From Aliiroseovarius pelagivivens (GTDB lineage Bacteria > Pseudomonadota > Alphaproteobacteria > Rhodobacterales > Rhodobacteraceae), in contig NZ_OMOI01000001.1 in the NCBI RefSeq assembly GCF_900302485.1, positions 930,001 through 994,000 of the forward strand: DNA of 64,000 nt, written 5' to 3'. The translations under genes and the position numbers were made by a program. The notes under the pieces were generated by a model. That model did not search any database and had not been told where the DNA came from. It saw only the letters and a program-made list of their open reading frames with translations. Positions 28,258-39,946 of this stretch are shown in pieces. Within the stretch, counting starts at the first letter, position 1. Each line of letters opens with the position of its first letter.

Positions 28258-30279
28258 ATGAGCGACCTGAAAAAGATCGTCATTGACGACATGGAAGTCG
28301 AAGTGGACGGCGCGATGACGCTGATCCAGGCATGTGAAGTGGCCGGGATCGAGGTTCCGCGTTTCTGCTATCACGAACGTCTGTCGATTGCGGGCAACTG
28401 CCGCATGTGTCTGGTCGAGGTCGTGGGCGGTCCGCCCAAGCCGGCAGCTTCCTGTGCCATGCAGGTGCGCGATTTGCGCCCCGGTCCAGAAGGGCAACCT
28501 CCGGTCGTGAAAACCAACTCGCCCATGGTCAAGAAGGCCCGCGAAGGCGTGATGGAATTCATGCTGATCAACCACCCGCTGGATTGCCCGATTTGCGATC
28601 AGGGCGGCGAATGCGATCTGCAGGATCAGGCCATGGCATATGGCATGGCTGGCACGCGCTTTAACGAGATGAAGCGCTCGGTCGACGATCTGGACCTTGG
28701 GCCGCTGGTCGGCACCGCGATGACCCGTTGCATCAGCTGCACCCGCTGCGTTCGCTTTACCTCGGAAATCGCAGGTATCACGCAGATGGGCCAAACCGGT
28801 CGCGGTGAAGATGCCGAGATCACTAGCTATCTGAACCAGACGCTGGACAGCAATCTTCAGGGCAACATCATCGACCTCTGCCCGGTCGGTGCTCTGACTT
28901 CGAAACCTTACGCCTTCACCGCCCGCCCGTGGGAACTGACCAAGACCGAGACCATCGACGTGATGGACGCGCTTGGATCGAACATCCGCGTGGACACCAA
29001 GGGTCGCGAAGTCATGCGTGTGCTGCCGCGCAACCATGACGGCGTGAATGAAGAATGGATTTCCGACAAGACGCGTTTCATCTGGGACGGTCTGCGTCGT
29101 CAGCGTTTGGACACGCCTTATATCCGCGAAAACGGCAAATTGCGCAAAGCCACCTGGGGGGAGGCTCTGACGAAAACTGCCGAAGCGATGAAGGGTGCGA
29201 CCAAGGTTGCCGGCCTGATCGGTGATCTGGCGTCTGCCGAGGCAGCGTTCTCGCTGAAGACCCTGATCGAGGGGCTTGGCGGCAACGTCGAATGCCGCAC
29301 CGACAATGCGCGTCTGCCGATTGGCAACCGTTCGGGTTACGTCGGTACGGCGTCGATCGAAGACATCGACAACGCCAAGTTCATCCAGCTGATCGGTACC
29401 AACCCGCGTGTTGAAGCTCCGGTCCTGAACGCCCGGATCCGGAAGGCCTGGCTGAAAGGTGCTGAGGTTGGTCTGGTCGGTGAAGCCGTTGATCTGACCT
29501 ATGACTACGCGCACGTGGGCACTGACCGCGCCGCGTTGGAAAGCATCGTGGGCAAGGACTACGGCGCCGTGAAAGACGCGCCGTCGGTGGTGATCGTCGG
29601 GCAGGGTGCCTTGCGTGAAGCCGATGGTCTGGCGGTTCTGTCCAATGCCATGAAGCTGGCCGAGGACACGGGCTCGAAACTCATGATCCTGCACACCGCT
29701 GCTGGTCGTGTGGGCGCGATGGATCTGGGCGCTGTTACCGAAGGTGGCATGGAAGCCGCCACAACCGGCGCCGATGTGATCTTTAACATGGGTGCGGACG
29801 AGATCGAAATCGCTGATGGCCCGTTCGTGATCTATCAGGGTAGCCACGGTGATCGCGGTGCAATGCGCGCCGATGTGATCCTGCCGGGTGCGGCCTATAC
29901 CGAGGAAAGCGGCCTGTTCGTGAACACCGAAGGCCGCCCGCAGGTTGCACTGCGCGCCAATTTCGCACCGGGTGAGGCCAAGGAAAACTGGGCCATCCTG
30001 CGTGCGCTGTCGGCTGAGCTGGGTGCGACCCTGCCTTGGGACACCCAAGCAGGCCTGCGCCGCGCAATGGTCGAAGCCGCTCCGGTTCTGGGTGGTGTAG
30101 ATCAGGTGACTGACAACGAATGGCAGGCTTTGCCGGTCGAAAAAATGGGCAATGCGTCCTTCCGCTATGTGATTGGCGATTTCTATCTGACCAACCCGAT
30201 TGCACGGGCGTCGGAAGTGATGGCCGAACTGTCCGCGCAGGCTCGTGCCCGCTCGGGTGCGCAGCTCGCTGCTGAATGA
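28258..30279 (+). CDS. nuoG: NADH-quinone oxidoreductase subunit G
   Basis: A 673-residue 75-kDa subunit with several Fe-S clusters. The N-terminal [2Fe-2S] ligands are C37, C48, C51 and C66. [18 protein letters not shown] supplies the His-containing [4Fe-4S] site (N5), and [10 protein letters not shown]...C supplies N4. A molybdopterin-oxidoreductase-like C-terminal half without cofactor follows. ATG 28258 is chosen over GTG 28255, with AAAAAGGGA upstream. A short CGGTG-AAAA-CACCG hairpin (28218-28231) lies in the spacer before it. Confidence 0.96.
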   Translation: MSDLKKIVIDDMEVEVDGAMTLIQACEVAGIEVPRFCYHERLSIAGNCRMCLVEVVGGPPKPAASCAMQVRDLRPGPEGQPPVVKTNSPMVKKAREGVMEFMLINHPLDCPICDQGGECDLQDQAMAYGMAGTRFNEMKRSVDDLDLGPLVGTAMTRCISCTRCVRFTSEIAGITQMGQTGRGEDAEITSYLNQTLDSNLQGNIIDLCPVGALTSKPYAFTARPWELTKTETIDVMDALGSNIRVDTKGREVMRVLPRNHDGVNEEWISDKTRFIWDGLRRQRLDTPYIRENGKLRKATWGEALTKTAEAMKGATKVAGLIGDLASAEAAFSLKTLIEGLGGNVECRTDNARLPIGNRSGYVGTASIEDIDNAKFIQLIGTNPRVEAPVLNARIRKAWLKGAEVGLVGEAVDLTYDYAHVGTDRAALESIVGKDYGAVKDAPSVVIVGQGALREADGLAVLSNAMKLAEDTGSKLMILHTAAGRVGAMDLGAVTEGGMEAATTGADVIFNMGADEIEIADGPFVIYQGSHGDRGAMRADVILPGAAYTEESGLFVNTEGRPQVALRANFAPGEAKENWAILRALSAELGATLPWDTQAGLRRAMVEAAPVLGGVDQVTDNEWQALPVEKMGNASFRYVIGDFYLTNPIARASEVMAELSAQARARSGAQLAAE

Positions 30280-30316
30280 AATATGGAATACCTACGGTCT
30301 GAGGGCATGAAGAGAT

Positions 30317-31354
30317 ATGTATGAATTCTTCACCACAACAAACTTAGGCATCGCGCTTTTGATCATTGGTCAGTGTCTGCTGATCGTGGTTCCGCTTTTG
30401 GTGGCGCTGGCCTTTCTGCTCTATTTCGACCGCAAGGTCTGGGCAGCCGTTCAGCTGCGCAAAGGTCCCAACGTTGTTGGGGCTTTCGGCGTGCTGCAAT
30501 CCTTTGCGGACTTCCTGAAATACGTGCTGAAGGAAATCGTGGTGCCTGCGGGCGCGGACCGGTTTGTCTTCATGCTGGCACCGCTGCTCAGCTTCGTCTT
30601 GGCGATGGTCGCCTGGGCGGTGATCCCGTTCAACGATGACTGGGTGCTGGCCGATGTGAACGTGGCGATCCTGTTCGTTTTCGCGGTCTCCTCGCTTGAG
30701 GTGTACGGCGTGATCATGGGTGGTTGGGCGTCGAACTCGAAATATCCGTTCCTTGGCTCGCTGCGCTCGGCGGCACAGATGATTTCCTACGAAGTCTCGA
30801 TCGGTCTGATCATCATCGGTGTGATCATCTCGACCGGGTCGATGAACTTCGGCGACATCGTGAACGCGCAAGACGGCGCAGGGCTGCTTAGCTGGTACTG
30901 GCTGCCGCACTTCCCGATGGTCTTCCTGTTTCTGATCTCGGCATTGGCGGAAACAAACCGCCCACCGTTTGACCTTCCGGAAGCGGAATCGGAACTCGTC
31001 GCGGGTTACCAGGTTGAATACTCGTCGACCCCGTTCCTGCTGTTCATGATCGGCGAATATGTGGCCATCGTTCTGATGTGTACGCTGATCTCGATCCTGT
31101 TCTTCGGCGGCTGGCTGTCGCCGGTCGAGGCCCTGCCGGATGGTATCCTGTGGCTGTTTGCGAAGATCTTCTTCTTCTTCTTCGTCTTCTCAATGGTGAA
31201 AGCCATCACGCCGCGCTATCGCTATGACCAACTGATGCGCATTGGCTGGAAAGTCTTCCTGCCGCTGTCGCTGGGCTGGGTCGTTCTGGTCGCATTCTTC
31301 GCCCAATACGGGGCATTCTGGGGCGCTTATGCCCGCTGGACCGTGGGGGGCTGA
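30317..31354 (+). CDS. nuoH: NADH-quinone oxidoreductase subunit H
   Basis: A 345-residue polytopic subunit (about eight transmembrane helices) at the junction of the arms, lining the quinone channel. Conserved segments are [18 protein letters not shown] (about 36-53), [29 protein letters not shown] and [21 protein letters not shown]. The 37-base spacer after nuoG contains nothing notable. Confidence 0.97.
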   Translation: MYEFFTTTNLGIALLIIGQCLLIVVPLLVALAFLLYFDRKVWAAVQLRKGPNVVGAFGVLQSFADFLKYVLKEIVVPAGADRFVFMLAPLLSFVLAMVAWAVIPFNDDWVLADVNVAILFVFAVSSLEVYGVIMGGWASNSKYPFLGSLRSAAQMISYEVSIGLIIIGVIISTGSMNFGDIVNAQDGAGLLSWYWLPHFPMVFLFLISALAETNRPPFDLPEAESELVAGYQVEYSSTPFLLFMIGEYVAIVLMCTLISILFFGGWLSPVEALPDGILWLFAKIFFFFFVFSMVKAITPRYRYDQLMRIGWKVFLPLSLGWVVLVAFFAQYGAFWGAYARWTVGG

Positions 31355-31357
31355 TCA

Positions 31358-31849
31358 ATGGCATTCGATTACGCACGCGCAACGAAATACTTCCTGCTGA
31401 TGGACTTTATGAAAGGGTTCCAGCTGGGCCTGAAGTATTTCTTCGCCAAGAAGGCAACGATCAACTACCCGTTTGAGAAGGGCCCGCTGTCCCCGCGTTT
31501 CCGCGGCGAACACGCACTGCGCCGTTATCCGAACGGGGAAGAGCGTTGCATCGCCTGTAAACTGTGCGAGGCTATCTGCCCCGCGCAAGCGATCACCATC
31601 GACGCGGAACCCCGCGAAGACGGATCGCGCCGCACCACGCGCTATGACATCGACATGACCAAATGCATCTATTGCGGTTTCTGCCAGGAAGCTTGCCCGG
31701 TGGATGCGGTCGTCGAAGGTCCGAATTTCGAGTTCGCGACGGAAACCCGCGAAGAGCTGTTCTATGACAAGGCAAAACTGCTTGAGAACGGCGAACGCTG
31801 GGAAGCCGAGATCGCGCGCAACATCGAACTTGACGCGCCTTACCGCTGA
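31358..31849 (+). CDS. nuoI: NADH-quinone oxidoreductase subunit I
   Basis: A 163-residue ferredoxin-like subunit carrying clusters N6a and N6b through two CxxCxxCxxxCP motifs: [14 protein letters not shown] (about 64-77) and [14 protein letters not shown] (about 103-116). It lies three bases after nuoH. The next gene is not nuoJ but a small carboxymuconolactone-decarboxylase-like gene. Confidence 0.97.
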   Translation: MAFDYARATKYFLLMDFMKGFQLGLKYFFAKKATINYPFEKGPLSPRFRGEHALRRYPNGEERCIACKLCEAICPAQAITIDAEPREDGSRRTTRYDIDMTKCIYCGFCQEACPVDAVVEGPNFEFATETREELFYDKAKLLENGERWEAEIARNIELDAPYR

Positions 31850-31858
31850 GGAAATCCA

Positions 31859-32266
31859 ATGGACGACTTTTCTAAGAAATACGCTGAAATGGTGGAGCAG
31901 GGCACGCTGATGCTCCGCGCCTTCAACCCTGCGCTCGAGAAGTTCGTTCCCGAGGGTCTGGACAAGCTGATGCCCACCATGCCGAAAGACATGATGGACA
32001 TGATGTTCGGCAATACCTTCAACAAAGACGGGCTGGATTCAAAAACCCGTATGTTGGTGGGCCTTGCCGGGCTTGTCGCAGCCGGCGCGCAAGCCGGACC
32101 TCAGCTGAAAGTGACCGTGCGCCATGCTTTGGAAGCGGGTGCCACCGAAAAAGAGATCGCGGAAGTGATCTATCAAATGTCCATGTTGGGCGGCCTGCCG
32201 GCGATGAACCGGGCGCTTGAAGAAGCAAATGCCGTCTTTGCCGAAAACGAGGAGGGGAACGCATGA
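31859..32266 (+). CDS. Carboxymuconolactone decarboxylase / AhpD-like protein within the nuo operon
   Basis: A 135-residue all-helical protein of the CMD family. [54 protein letters not shown] spans the family core; the AhpD CxxC peroxidase motif is absent (GAQAG at that region), so peroxidase activity is unlikely. True gamma-carboxymuconolactone decarboxylase activity is not supported by context, since no protocatechuate genes are adjacent. Its end overlaps nuoJ by four bases (ATGA), tying its translation to complex I. Confidence 0.82.
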   Translation: MDDFSKKYAEMVEQGTLMLRAFNPALEKFVPEGLDKLMPTMPKDMMDMMFGNTFNKDGLDSKTRMLVGLAGLVAAGAQAGPQLKVTVRHALEAGATEKEIAEVIYQMSMLGGLPAMNRALEEANAVFAENEEGNA

Positions 32267-32877
32267 GCGTTGCCGATTTCGCCTTTTACCTCTTTGCCAT
32301 GACCACCGTGGTCGGCGGGTTCTTTACCGTGATGGCAAGAAACCCCGTCCACTCGGTCCTGTGGCTGATCACTGCCTTCATCGGCGCAACGGGCCTGTTT
32401 GTCCTGCTGGGCGCCGAGTTCGTGGCGATGCTTCTGATGATCGTCTATGTGGGCGCGGTTGCGGTGCTGTTCCTGTTCGTCGTCATGATGCTGGATGTGG
32501 ACTTCGCGGCCCTGAAGGCCGAGATGTCGAAGTCTCTACCGCTGGCGCTCTTGATCGGGGTCATCCTGCTGATGGAACTGGGCACGATCTTCGGCGTTTG
32601 GCAGTTTGCTGACGGGGCCGAGGCCGCACGCGCAGCCGTCACCCCCGCGCTGGATGTGGCTCATAACACCGAAGCTCTGGGGCAGATCCTCTACACCCAA
32701 TACATTCTGCTTTTCCAGTTGGCTGGTTTGATCCTGCTGGTCGCCATGATCGGCGCCATCGTCCTGACCTTGCGCCACCGTACGAATGTGAAGCGCCAGA
32801 ACGTAATGGCCCAGATGCACCGCGACCCGGCCAAAGCGATGGAGATCATCGACGTGAAACCGGGGCAGGGGCTTTAA
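32263..32877 (+). CDS. nuoJ: NADH-quinone oxidoreductase subunit J
   Basis: A 204-residue membrane subunit with five transmembrane helices. The N-terminal [28 protein letters not shown] and [29 protein letters not shown] (pi-bulge helix 3 region) are typical of NuoJ/ND6. A hydrophilic C-terminal tail of about 35 residues follows the last helix. Confidence 0.96.
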   Translation: MSVADFAFYLFAMTTVVGGFFTVMARNPVHSVLWLITAFIGATGLFVLLGAEFVAMLLMIVYVGAVAVLFLFVVMMLDVDFAALKAEMSKSLPLALLIGVILLMELGTIFGVWQFADGAEAARAAVTPALDVAHNTEALGQILYTQYILLFQLAGLILLVAMIGAIVLTLRHRTNVKRQNVMAQMHRDPAKAMEIIDVKPGQGL

Positions 32878-32886
32878 GAGGCTGAG

Positions 32887-32952
32887 ATGAACAAGAACAA
32901 AACGATGTGGGTGCCAAACGAAGCACCCGGAATGGAAGGGACAAAATGGTAG
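32887..32952 (+). CDS. Possible 21-codon ORF overlapping the nuoK start
   Basis: An ATG at 32887 opens 21 codons ending in TAG (32950-32952), which overlaps the nuoK ATG (32946). The weak GAGG upstream and lack of a known homologue make coding doubtful. It could serve only to bring ribosomes to nuoK. Reported because the same overlap design occurs before the DUF5333 gene. Confidence 0.25.
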   Translation: MNKNKTMWVPNEAPGMEGTKW

Positions 32953-33251
32953 GTCTTGAACACTATCTCGCAGTTGGTGCGGCGCTGTTCGTCATCGGCA
33001 TTTTCGGGCTCTTCCTGAACCGTAAGAACGTCATCATTTTGCTGATGTCGATCGAACTGATGCTTCTTTCCGTGAACATCAACCTCGTCGCCTTTTCGTC
33101 CTATCTGGGCGATCTGACGGGGCAGGTCTTCACGCTCTTTGTACTGACTGTGGCCGCTGCTGAAGCCGCCATTGGTCTGGCGATCCTTGTCAGCTTCTTC
33201 CGCAACCGCGGCACGATTGCTGTCGAAGATGTCAACGTGATGAAAGGCTAA
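32946..33251 (+). CDS. nuoK: NADH-quinone oxidoreductase subunit K
   Basis: A 101-residue ND4L homologue with three transmembrane helices and the conserved acidic residues of the proton path in [30 protein letters not shown] (Glu of IELML). The ATG at 32946 follows GGAAGGGA and gives the normal length; an upstream ATG at 32907 would add a non-conserved hydrophilic tail. Confidence 0.96.
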   Translation: MVGLEHYLAVGAALFVIGIFGLFLNRKNVIILLMSIELMLLSVNINLVAFSSYLGDLTGQVFTLFVLTVAAAEAAIGLAILVSFFRNRGTIAVEDVNVMKG

Positions 33252-33257
33252 CCAAAG

Positions 33258-35405
33258 ATGGTACAGTTCATCCTTTTTGCCCCGCTGATTGGCGCGTTGA
33301 TCGCTGGCTTTGGCCACCGCTTCATCGGAGACAAGGGCGCGCAGATCCTGACGACAGCCCTGCTGTTCTGGTCGGCGTTCCTGTCCTGGATCACTTTCCT
33401 TGGTCTTGGGTCCGAGACACAGATCATTCACCTGATGGATTGGGTGCAGTCGGGCAGCCTGTCGGTTGATTGGTCGATCCGTCTGGACCGTCTGACCGCG
33501 ATCATGTTGATCGTCGTGACCTCGGTCTCGTCGCTGGTTCACCTTTATTCGATGGGCTATATGGCCCATGATCCGCAGTTCGAGGGCGAAAGCTATCGCC
33601 CCCGTTTCTTCGCCTATCTCTCCTTCTTTACCTTCACCATGTTGATGCTGGTGACCTCGGACAACCTGCTGCAGATGTTCTTCGGCTGGGAAGGTGTGGG
33701 TGTGGCCTCGTATCTGCTGATCGGCTTTTACTATAAGAAGCCCTCGGCCAACGCGGCGGCGATCAAAGCCTTCGTGGTCAACCGTGTGGGTGACTTTGGC
33801 TTCGCGCTGGGGATCTTCGGCCTGTTCTACATGACCGACAGCATCCGCTTTGACGATGTATTCGCAGCAGCGCCTGCGCTGGCGGAAACCAACCTCCACT
33901 TCCTGTGGCGTGACTGGAACGCGGCGAACCTGCTGGCCTTCTTGCTGTTCGTCGGTGCGATGGGTAAATCGGCGCAGCTGATCCTGCACACCTGGCTTCC
34001 GGATGCGATGGAAGGCCCGACCCCTGTGTCGGCTCTGATCCACGCTGCAACCATGGTGACTGCGGGTGTCTTCCTTGTCTGCCGCATGTCGCCCCTGATG
34101 GAATACGCCCCCGAGGCCACAAACTTCATCGTCTTCCTTGGCGCCACCACCGCGTTCTTCGCGGCGACTGTGGGCCTTGTGCAGAACGACATCAAACGCG
34201 TGATCGCATATTCGACCTGTTCGCAGCTGGGCTACATGTTCGTGGCTGCGGGCGTCGGCGTCTACTCGGTCGCTATGTTCCACCTGTTCACCCACGCTTT
34301 CTTCAAGGCGATGCTGTTCCTTGGGGCCGGTTCGGTCATCCACGGAATGCATCACGAACAGGACATGCGGAACTACGGTAACCTGCGTAAGAAGCTGCCC
34401 ATTACTTTCTGGGCGATGATGATCGGTACGCTGGCCATCACCGGTGTCGGCATCCCGCTGACCACCATCGGCTTTGCGGGCTTCCTGTCGAAAGACGCAG
34501 TAATCGAGAGCGCTTATGCTGGCACCCAAGGCGGATATGCCTTCTGGATGCTGGTCATCGCGGCGCTGTTCACCAGCTTCTACAGCTGGCGCCTGATGTT
34601 CATGACGTTCTACGGCAAGGCACGCGGCGACAAGCATACGCATGAGCACGCACATGAAAGCCCGCTGGTTATGACCATCCCGCTGGGTATTCTGGCGTTG
34701 GGTGCGATCTTCTCTGGCATGATCTGGTACGGCTCGTTCTTTGGCGATCACCACAAGGTCAACCACTTCTTCGGGATCGAAAGCCACGCGGAGGCGGATG
34801 CCGGTCACGGTGACGCTGCTGTCACACATGACGATGATCATGCGGCAGACACGCATTCCGACGAAGGTCATGCCACGGACGAGGCACATGCCGAAACCAT
34901 GGCAGATCCGGCGCATGCGCCTGTCGCTGCTGCCCATCACGGAGAGGCCCCGAAAGGCGCGATCTTCATGGCAGCCGATAACCATGTCATGGACGAGGCT
35001 CACCACGCTCCGAAGTGGGTGAAAGTGTCGCCCTTCGTTGCGATGATCATCGGTTTCGTCACGGCCTATTGGTTCTACATTGTGAACCCGTCGCTGCCCA
35101 AACGCCTCGCGGCCACATTCCCGCTGGTCTACAACTTCCTGCTGAACAAATGGTACTTCGACGAGATCTACGACATCCTTTTCGTCAAGCCTGCCTTTGC
35201 GATCGGACGGTTCTTGTGGAAACGCGGTGACGGCAACGTGATTGACGGCTTCCTGAATGGAGTGGCGATGGGCGTCGTGCCTTGGTTCACCAAAATGGCG
35301 GGCCGTGCACAGACCGGTTACGTCTTCTCTTATGCCTTCGCGATGGTCCTTGGCATCGTCGCTCTGGTGACAATCATGATTATCTTCAGCGGTGGAGCGC
35401 ACTAA
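33258..35405 (+). CDS. nuoL: NADH-quinone oxidoreductase subunit L with His-rich insertion
   Basis: A 715-residue antiporter-like proton-pumping subunit. The Mrp-type core shows [19 protein letters not shown] (about 141-159), [27 protein letters not shown] (about 246-272) and the C-terminal lateral helix ending at the last transmembrane segment. Between residues about 494 and 585 there is an extra hydrophilic stretch containing more than twenty His with many Asp/Glu. This explains the length beyond the roughly 613 residues of E. coli NuoL. The stop overlaps nuoM (TAATG). Confidence 0.95.
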   Translation: MVQFILFAPLIGALIAGFGHRFIGDKGAQILTTALLFWSAFLSWITFLGLGSETQIIHLMDWVQSGSLSVDWSIRLDRLTAIMLIVVTSVSSLVHLYSMGYMAHDPQFEGESYRPRFFAYLSFFTFTMLMLVTSDNLLQMFFGWEGVGVASYLLIGFYYKKPSANAAAIKAFVVNRVGDFGFALGIFGLFYMTDSIRFDDVFAAAPALAETNLHFLWRDWNAANLLAFLLFVGAMGKSAQLILHTWLPDAMEGPTPVSALIHAATMVTAGVFLVCRMSPLMEYAPEATNFIVFLGATTAFFAATVGLVQNDIKRVIAYSTCSQLGYMFVAAGVGVYSVAMFHLFTHAFFKAMLFLGAGSVIHGMHHEQDMRNYGNLRKKLPITFWAMMIGTLAITGVGIPLTTIGFAGFLSKDAVIESAYAGTQGGYAFWMLVIAALFTSFYSWRLMFMTFYGKARGDKHTHEHAHESPLVMTIPLGILALGAIFSGMIWYGSFFGDHHKVNHFFGIESHAEADAGHGDAAVTHDDDHAADTHSDEGHATDEAHAETMADPAHAPVAAAHHGEAPKGAIFMAADNHVMDEAHHAPKWVKVSPFVAMIIGFVTAYWFYIVNPSLPKRLAATFPLVYNFLLNKWYFDEIYDILFVKPAFAIGRFLWKRGDGNVIDGFLNGVAMGVVPWFTKMAGRAQTGYVFSYAFAMVLGIVALVTIMIIFSGGAH

Positions 35406-36949
35406 TGAACAACCTGCTTTCCATCATCACCTTCCTGCCGCTGGTCGCGGCGGTGATCCTCGCGCTGTTCCTGCGCGGAGATGACGAAGCGGCCGGGCGC
35501 AACGCGAAATACCTTGCGCTGGCAGCGACGGTTGCAACCTTCCTTTTCTCGCTTTTGGTGCTCATCGGGTTTGATTCTGCTGACACCGGCTTCCAGTTCG
35601 TGGAAGAGGGCGAGTGGATCATGGGCCTGAAGTACAAGATGGGTGTCGACGGGATCTCGGTCCTGTTCGTGATGCTCACCACCTTCATGATGCCGCTGAC
35701 CATCTGGGCCAGCTGGGGTGTTACGTCCCGCGTGAAGGAATACATGATTGCCTTCCTGCTGCTCGAGACCCTGATGCTGGGCGTCTTCATGGCACTGGAT
35801 CTGGTGCTGTTCTACCTGTTCTTCGAAGCAGGTCTGATCCCGATGTTCCTGATCATCGGTATCTGGGGCGGCAAAGAGCGCATCTATGCGTCCTTCAAGT
35901 TCTTCCTCTATACGTTCCTTGGCTCGGTCCTGATGTTGGTTGCGATGATCTATATGTTCGTCGACGCAGGCACGACGGATATTCCGACCCTGATGAACCA
36001 CAGCTTCGGCTCGGAAGACTTCAGCCTACTGGGCATTCAGGTCGTGGGCGGCGCTCAGACGCTGCTGTTCCTGGCCTTCTTCGCAAGCTTCGCGGTCAAG
36101 ATGCCGATGTGGCCGGTGCACACCTGGTTGCCTGATGCACACGTTCAGGCCCCGACCGCTGGTTCGGTTGTTCTGGCTGCGATCCTGTTGAAAATGGGTG
36201 GCTATGGCTTCCTGCGGTTCTCGCTTCCGATGTTCCCCATTGGGGCAGACACGATGGCCTGCTTTGTCCTGTGGATGTCGGCGATCGCCATTGTTTACAC
36301 CTCGCTAGTGGCGCTGGTTCAGGAAGACATGAAAAAGCTGATCGCGTATTCGTCGGTTGCTCACATGGGCTATGTCACTGCCGGTATCTTCTCGTTGAAC
36401 CAACAAGGTTTGGACGGCGCGATCTTCCAGATGCTGAGCCACGGCTTCATCTCGGGCGCGCTCTTCCTGTGTGTTGGCGTGATCTATGACCGTATGCACA
36501 CCCGCGAGATCTCGGCCTATGGCGGCCTTGTGAACCGGATGCCAGCTTACGCGCTGATCTTCATGTTCTTCACCATGGCAAACGTAGGCCTGCCGGGCAC
36601 TTCGGGTTTCGTCGGTGAATTCCTGACGCTGGTCGGCATGTTCAAAGCCAACACCTGGGTAGCTCTGGTTGCGACCTCGGGCGTGATCTTCTCGGCCGCT
36701 TACGCGCTTTACCTTTACCGTCGTGTCGTCTTTGGCGACCTGATCAAGGAAAGCCTGAAGTCGATCACCGAGATGAACGCACGCGAGAAAGCAATCTTCG
36801 CACCGCTCGTCTTCATGACCCTGCTTCTGGGTGTCTACCCGTCGCTGGTCACGGACATCATTGGCCCCTCGGTCGAGGCGCTTCTGACCAATTTCCACGC
36901 CGCCGTTCCTGCAGATGCTGCAGAGATGGCTCAGGCCGCAGCGCATTAA
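35405..36949 (+). CDS. nuoM: NADH-quinone oxidoreductase subunit M
   Basis: A 514-residue antiporter-like subunit (ND4). [29 protein letters not shown] (about 139-167) carries the essential Glu and Lys, and [35 protein letters not shown] is diagnostic. ATG 35405 overlaps the nuoL stop; earlier in-frame codons lie inside nuoL and are discounted. Confidence 0.97.
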   Translation: MNNLLSIITFLPLVAAVILALFLRGDDEAAGRNAKYLALAATVATFLFSLLVLIGFDSADTGFQFVEEGEWIMGLKYKMGVDGISVLFVMLTTFMMPLTIWASWGVTSRVKEYMIAFLLLETLMLGVFMALDLVLFYLFFEAGLIPMFLIIGIWGGKERIYASFKFFLYTFLGSVLMLVAMIYMFVDAGTTDIPTLMNHSFGSEDFSLLGIQVVGGAQTLLFLAFFASFAVKMPMWPVHTWLPDAHVQAPTAGSVVLAAILLKMGGYGFLRFSLPMFPIGADTMACFVLWMSAIAIVYTSLVALVQEDMKKLIAYSSVAHMGYVTAGIFSLNQQGLDGAIFQMLSHGFISGALFLCVGVIYDRMHTREISAYGGLVNRMPAYALIFMFFTMANVGLPGTSGFVGEFLTLVGMFKANTWVALVATSGVIFSAAYALYLYRRVVFGDLIKESLKSITEMNAREKAIFAPLVFMTLLLGVYPSLVTDIIGPSVEALLTNFHAAVPADAAEMAQAAAH

Positions 36950-36961
36950 GGAGAGCGAAAG

Positions 36962-38398
36962 ATGAGCTCTGTTGATATTCAAACGGTTCTGCCTGAGCTG
37001 ATCCTTGCGGTCTATGCGATGGTGGCGCTTCTGGGCGCGGTCTATACATCGAAGGACGCGCTGGCCAAACCGATCACCTGGATCACCGGCGCCGTGATGG
37101 TTGTCGTGGCCCTGATGGTCGCCGGCGGAGACGGAAACACCGCTGCCTTCGGCGGTATGTTCCTGGACGACGCTTATTCGCGGTTCGCCAAGGTTGCGAT
37201 CTTGCTGGCCGCAGCTGCTGTGTTGGTCATGGGCGAGGCGACCATGTCGCGTCGTGGTCTGCTGAAATTCGAATACCCCATTCTGATCACGCTGGGAACA
37301 GTTGGCATGTTGGTCATGGTTTCGGCTGGCGATCTGATGACGCTGTATATGGGCCTCGAGCTTCAGTCGTTGTCGCTCTATGTCGTCGCCTCGTTGAATC
37401 GAGACAGCGTGAAGTCGACCGAAGCCGGTCTGAAATACTTCGTGCTGGGTGCTCTGTCGTCAGGCCTTCTGCTCTACGGTTCGTCGTTGGTATATGGCTA
37501 TTCGGGTACGACGTTGTTCTCGGGCATCATAGAAGCCGCGAACCACGGTCAGGTTGGCCTCGGAATGCTGATCGGTCTGGTCTTCGTGACTGCCGGTCTG
37601 GCTTTCAAGGTTTCGGCCGTGCCGTTCCACATGTGGACGCCGGACGTCTATGAAGGCGCGCCGACCCCGGTCACCGCCTTCTTCGCCACAGCGCCGAAAC
37701 TGGCCGCAATGGGCCTGTTTGCCCGCGTTCTGTTTGACGCTTTCGGTCAAGCCGTAGGCGACTGGCAGCAGATCATCGCGCTTCTGGCCGTACTGTCGAT
37801 GTTCCTTGGCGCGTTCGCTGCGATTGGTCAAACCAACATCAAGCGTCTGATGGCGTATTCGTCCATTGCGCATATGGGCTTCGCCCTGCTGGGTCTTGCC
37901 GCGGGCAGTGAGTATGGCGTTCAGGCCATGCTGCTTTACATGGCTGTCTATCTGACCATGAACATCGGCACCTTCGCTTTCATCATGTCGATGGAGCGTG
38001 ATGGTCGCGCGGTCACCGACATCGCGTCGCTAAACCAGTTTGCCGTGAACGACAAGCTGAAGGGTCTGGCCATGCTGATCCTGCTGTTCTCGCTGGCCGG
38101 TGTGCCGCCGATGCTTGGCTTCTTTGCCAAATATGGTGTTCTTGTCGCGGCCGTTCAGGCCGGAATGGCGTGGTTGGCTGTGGCTGGTGTGATCGCATCC
38201 GTCATCGGTGCCTTCTATTACCTGCGTATCGTCTACTTCATGTATTTCGGTGCGGAAGGTGAGGGCGTCGAGCTGAATATGTCGCCTGCAGCATGGGCCG
38301 CCCTGATGGGATCGGCTGCGATCATCCTGCTGGGTGTTGTAAACTTCTTCGGCATCGAAGGAGCCGCAGCAGCGGCGGCAGAAGCTCTTGTCAAATAA
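36962..38398 (+). CDS. nuoN: NADH-quinone oxidoreductase subunit N
   Basis: A 478-residue antiporter-like subunit (ND2), last of the complex I genes. [39 protein letters not shown] (about 131-169) and [20 protein letters not shown] are the family hallmarks, with the pumping Lys/Glu present. Its 3' end overlaps birA by eleven bases. Confidence 0.97.
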   Translation: MSSVDIQTVLPELILAVYAMVALLGAVYTSKDALAKPITWITGAVMVVVALMVAGGDGNTAAFGGMFLDDAYSRFAKVAILLAAAAVLVMGEATMSRRGLLKFEYPILITLGTVGMLVMVSAGDLMTLYMGLELQSLSLYVVASLNRDSVKSTEAGLKYFVLGALSSGLLLYGSSLVYGYSGTTLFSGIIEAANHGQVGLGMLIGLVFVTAGLAFKVSAVPFHMWTPDVYEGAPTPVTAFFATAPKLAAMGLFARVLFDAFGQAVGDWQQIIALLAVLSMFLGAFAAIGQTNIKRLMAYSSIAHMGFALLGLAAGSEYGVQAMLLYMAVYLTMNIGTFAFIMSMERDGRAVTDIASLNQFAVNDKLKGLAMLILLFSLAGVPPMLGFFAKYGVLVAAVQAGMAWLAVAGVIASVIGAFYYLRIVYFMYFGAEGEGVELNMSPAAWAALMGSAAIILLGVVNFFGIEGAAAAAAEALVK

Positions 38399-39155
38399 CG
38401 GTCTGCCCCATTGGCCCGAAGGTGTTGAAAAGCGCATTCTGGCCAGTGTGGACAGCACAAACGAAGAGGCCCGGCGTATCGCGCCGGGCCTTTTGGGCCC
38501 CGCATGGGTGCTGGCGCTAAAGCAGACTGCTGGGCGCGGGCGCCGGGGCCGGCCTTGGGCCGCGCCGCGCGGCCACTTCTCGGCCACGCTGGTTATGCGT
38601 CCGAATGAGACTCCAGATAAGGTTGCGCTGCGCAGCTTTGTGGCGTCCTTGGCGCTTTATGATGCGTTTGCCGCAGCTACCGGACGTACAAGTGGGCTTT
38701 CGCTAAAATGGCCCAATGATGTGCTGCTGAATGGTGGCAAGGTTGCGGGCATCCTTCTAGAAAGCGCAGGCTTGGCCGGTGGACAGGTCAGCCACATCGC
38801 CATCGGGATCGGTGTGAATCTGATCGACGCGCCACAAACAGAACAGGTCGAAGCCACCGCCTTGGCCCCAGTCAGTCTGGCGGGCGAAACGGGTGTGCAG
38901 CTTACCCCTGAAGAGTTTCTGGGTTTTCTGGCCCCTGCTTACCAGCATTATGAAACCCAATTTACCACCTATGGGTTCGAGCCAATTCGCGAGGCTTGGC
39001 TGGCCCGCGCCGCCCGTCTGGGCGAGGTCATCACAGCCCGCACCACCCGCGACGAATACGTGGGACGATTTGAAACAGTAGACGCGCAGGGCAACCTTGT
39101 CCTATCAACAGCAAAATCCCGCGAGGTCATCCCCGCGGCAGAGATCTTTTTCTGA
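38388..39155 (+). CDS. birA: Biotin-[acetyl-CoA-carboxylase] ligase
   Basis: A 255-residue monofunctional biotin protein ligase without the N-terminal DNA-binding domain of E. coli BirA, so it should not act as a repressor. The ATP/biotin loop [12 protein letters not shown] (about 45-56) and [20 protein letters not shown] (about 104-123) are intact, and a small C-terminal SH3-like domain follows. The TTG start at 38388 lies inside the nuoN end. Its substrates should include the BCCP proteins and the MccA subunit encoded at 16390. Confidence 0.93.
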   Translation: MSNNGLPHWPEGVEKRILASVDSTNEEARRIAPGLLGPAWVLALKQTAGRGRRGRPWAAPRGHFSATLVMRPNETPDKVALRSFVASLALYDAFAAATGRTSGLSLKWPNDVLLNGGKVAGILLESAGLAGGQVSHIAIGIGVNLIDAPQTEQVEATALAPVSLAGETGVQLTPEEFLGFLAPAYQHYETQFTTYGFEPIREAWLARAARLGEVITARTTRDEYVGRFETVDAQGNLVLSTAKSREVIPAAEIFF

Positions 39156-39166
39156 AGGAGTGGCCC

Positions 39167-39946
39167 ATGCTTTTGGCCATTGATTGCGGCAACACGAACA
39201 CCGTTTTCTCGATCTGGGATGGCGAGAAATTCCTGTGCACGCTCAGGACCTCGACCCACCATTCGCGCACGGCGGATGCTTATTTCACGTGGTTCTCGAC
39301 GCTGATCAGCCACTATAAGATCGACCCGGACATCACCGGCGTGGTGGTCAGCTCGACTGTGCCACGCGTGGTGTGGAACCTGCGTGTCTTTGCGGATCGT
39401 TTCTTTGGTTGCCGCCCGCTTGTCGTTGGCAGGCCGGATTGTCTTCTGCCAGTAGCCCCTCGTGTTGATCAGGGGACCACACCGGGGCCGGACCGTTTGG
39501 CCAACGCAGTGGCCGCGTTTGAAAGCTATGGCGGCGACTGCATGGTCGTGGATTTCGGCACCGCCACGAATATTGATGTGGTGGCGCATGACGGTGCCTA
39601 TATCGGAGGTGTGATCGCGCCGGGTGTAAACCTGTCGCTTGAAGCTTTGCACCAAGGGGCGGCGGCACTGCCCCATGTCGACGTGACCCAGCCCGAAAAG
39701 GTCATTGGAACCAACACTGTGGGCTGCATCCAATCTGGTATCTTCTGGGGCTATGTGGGCCTGGTGCAGGGATTGGTGCAGAAAATCAAAGACGAATACG
39801 GCCTTACAATGAAGGTCATCGGAACAGGAGGGCTGGCGCCGCTCTTTGAACAAGGCGCCCATCTATATGACGAGATCGATCATGATCTGACCATGCACGG
39901 GCTTGTGCGCATCTATGACTACAACAAGGAACAGGGCAACATATGA
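39167..39946 (+). CDS. coaX: Type III pantothenate kinase
   Basis: A 259-residue ASKHA-fold kinase, first step of CoA synthesis. IDCGNTNTVFSIWDG (about 4-18) is the phosphate loop, DQGTTPGPDRLANAVAAFE (about 101-119) binds pantothenate, and MVVDFGTATNIDVV is the third motif. Twelve bases separate it from birA, and its stop overlaps the RNase J start. The birA-coaX-rnj order downstream of nuoN is common in alphaproteobacteria as far as I recall. Confidence 0.95.
   Translation: MLLAIDCGNTNTVFSIWDGEKFLCTLRTSTHHSRTADAYFTWFSTLISHYKIDPDITGVVVSSTVPRVVWNLRVFADRFFGCRPLVVGRPDCLLPVAPRVDQGTTPGPDRLANAVAAFESYGGDCMVVDFGTATNIDVVAHDGAYIGGVIAPGVNLSLEALHQGAAALPHVDVTQPEKVIGTNTVGCIQSGIFWGYVGLVQGLVQKIKDEYGLTMKVIGTGGLAPLFEQGAHLYDEIDHDLTMHGLVRIYDYNKEQGNI

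Noticed and set aside
28234..30048. Minus-strand open frame of 604 codons opposite nuoG
   Set aside because: Antisense to nuoG; codon composition and lack of motifs indicate a shadow.
32874..35402. Minus-strand open frame of 842 codons opposite nuoK-nuoL
   Set aside because: Antisense shadow of conserved nuo genes with no family resemblance.
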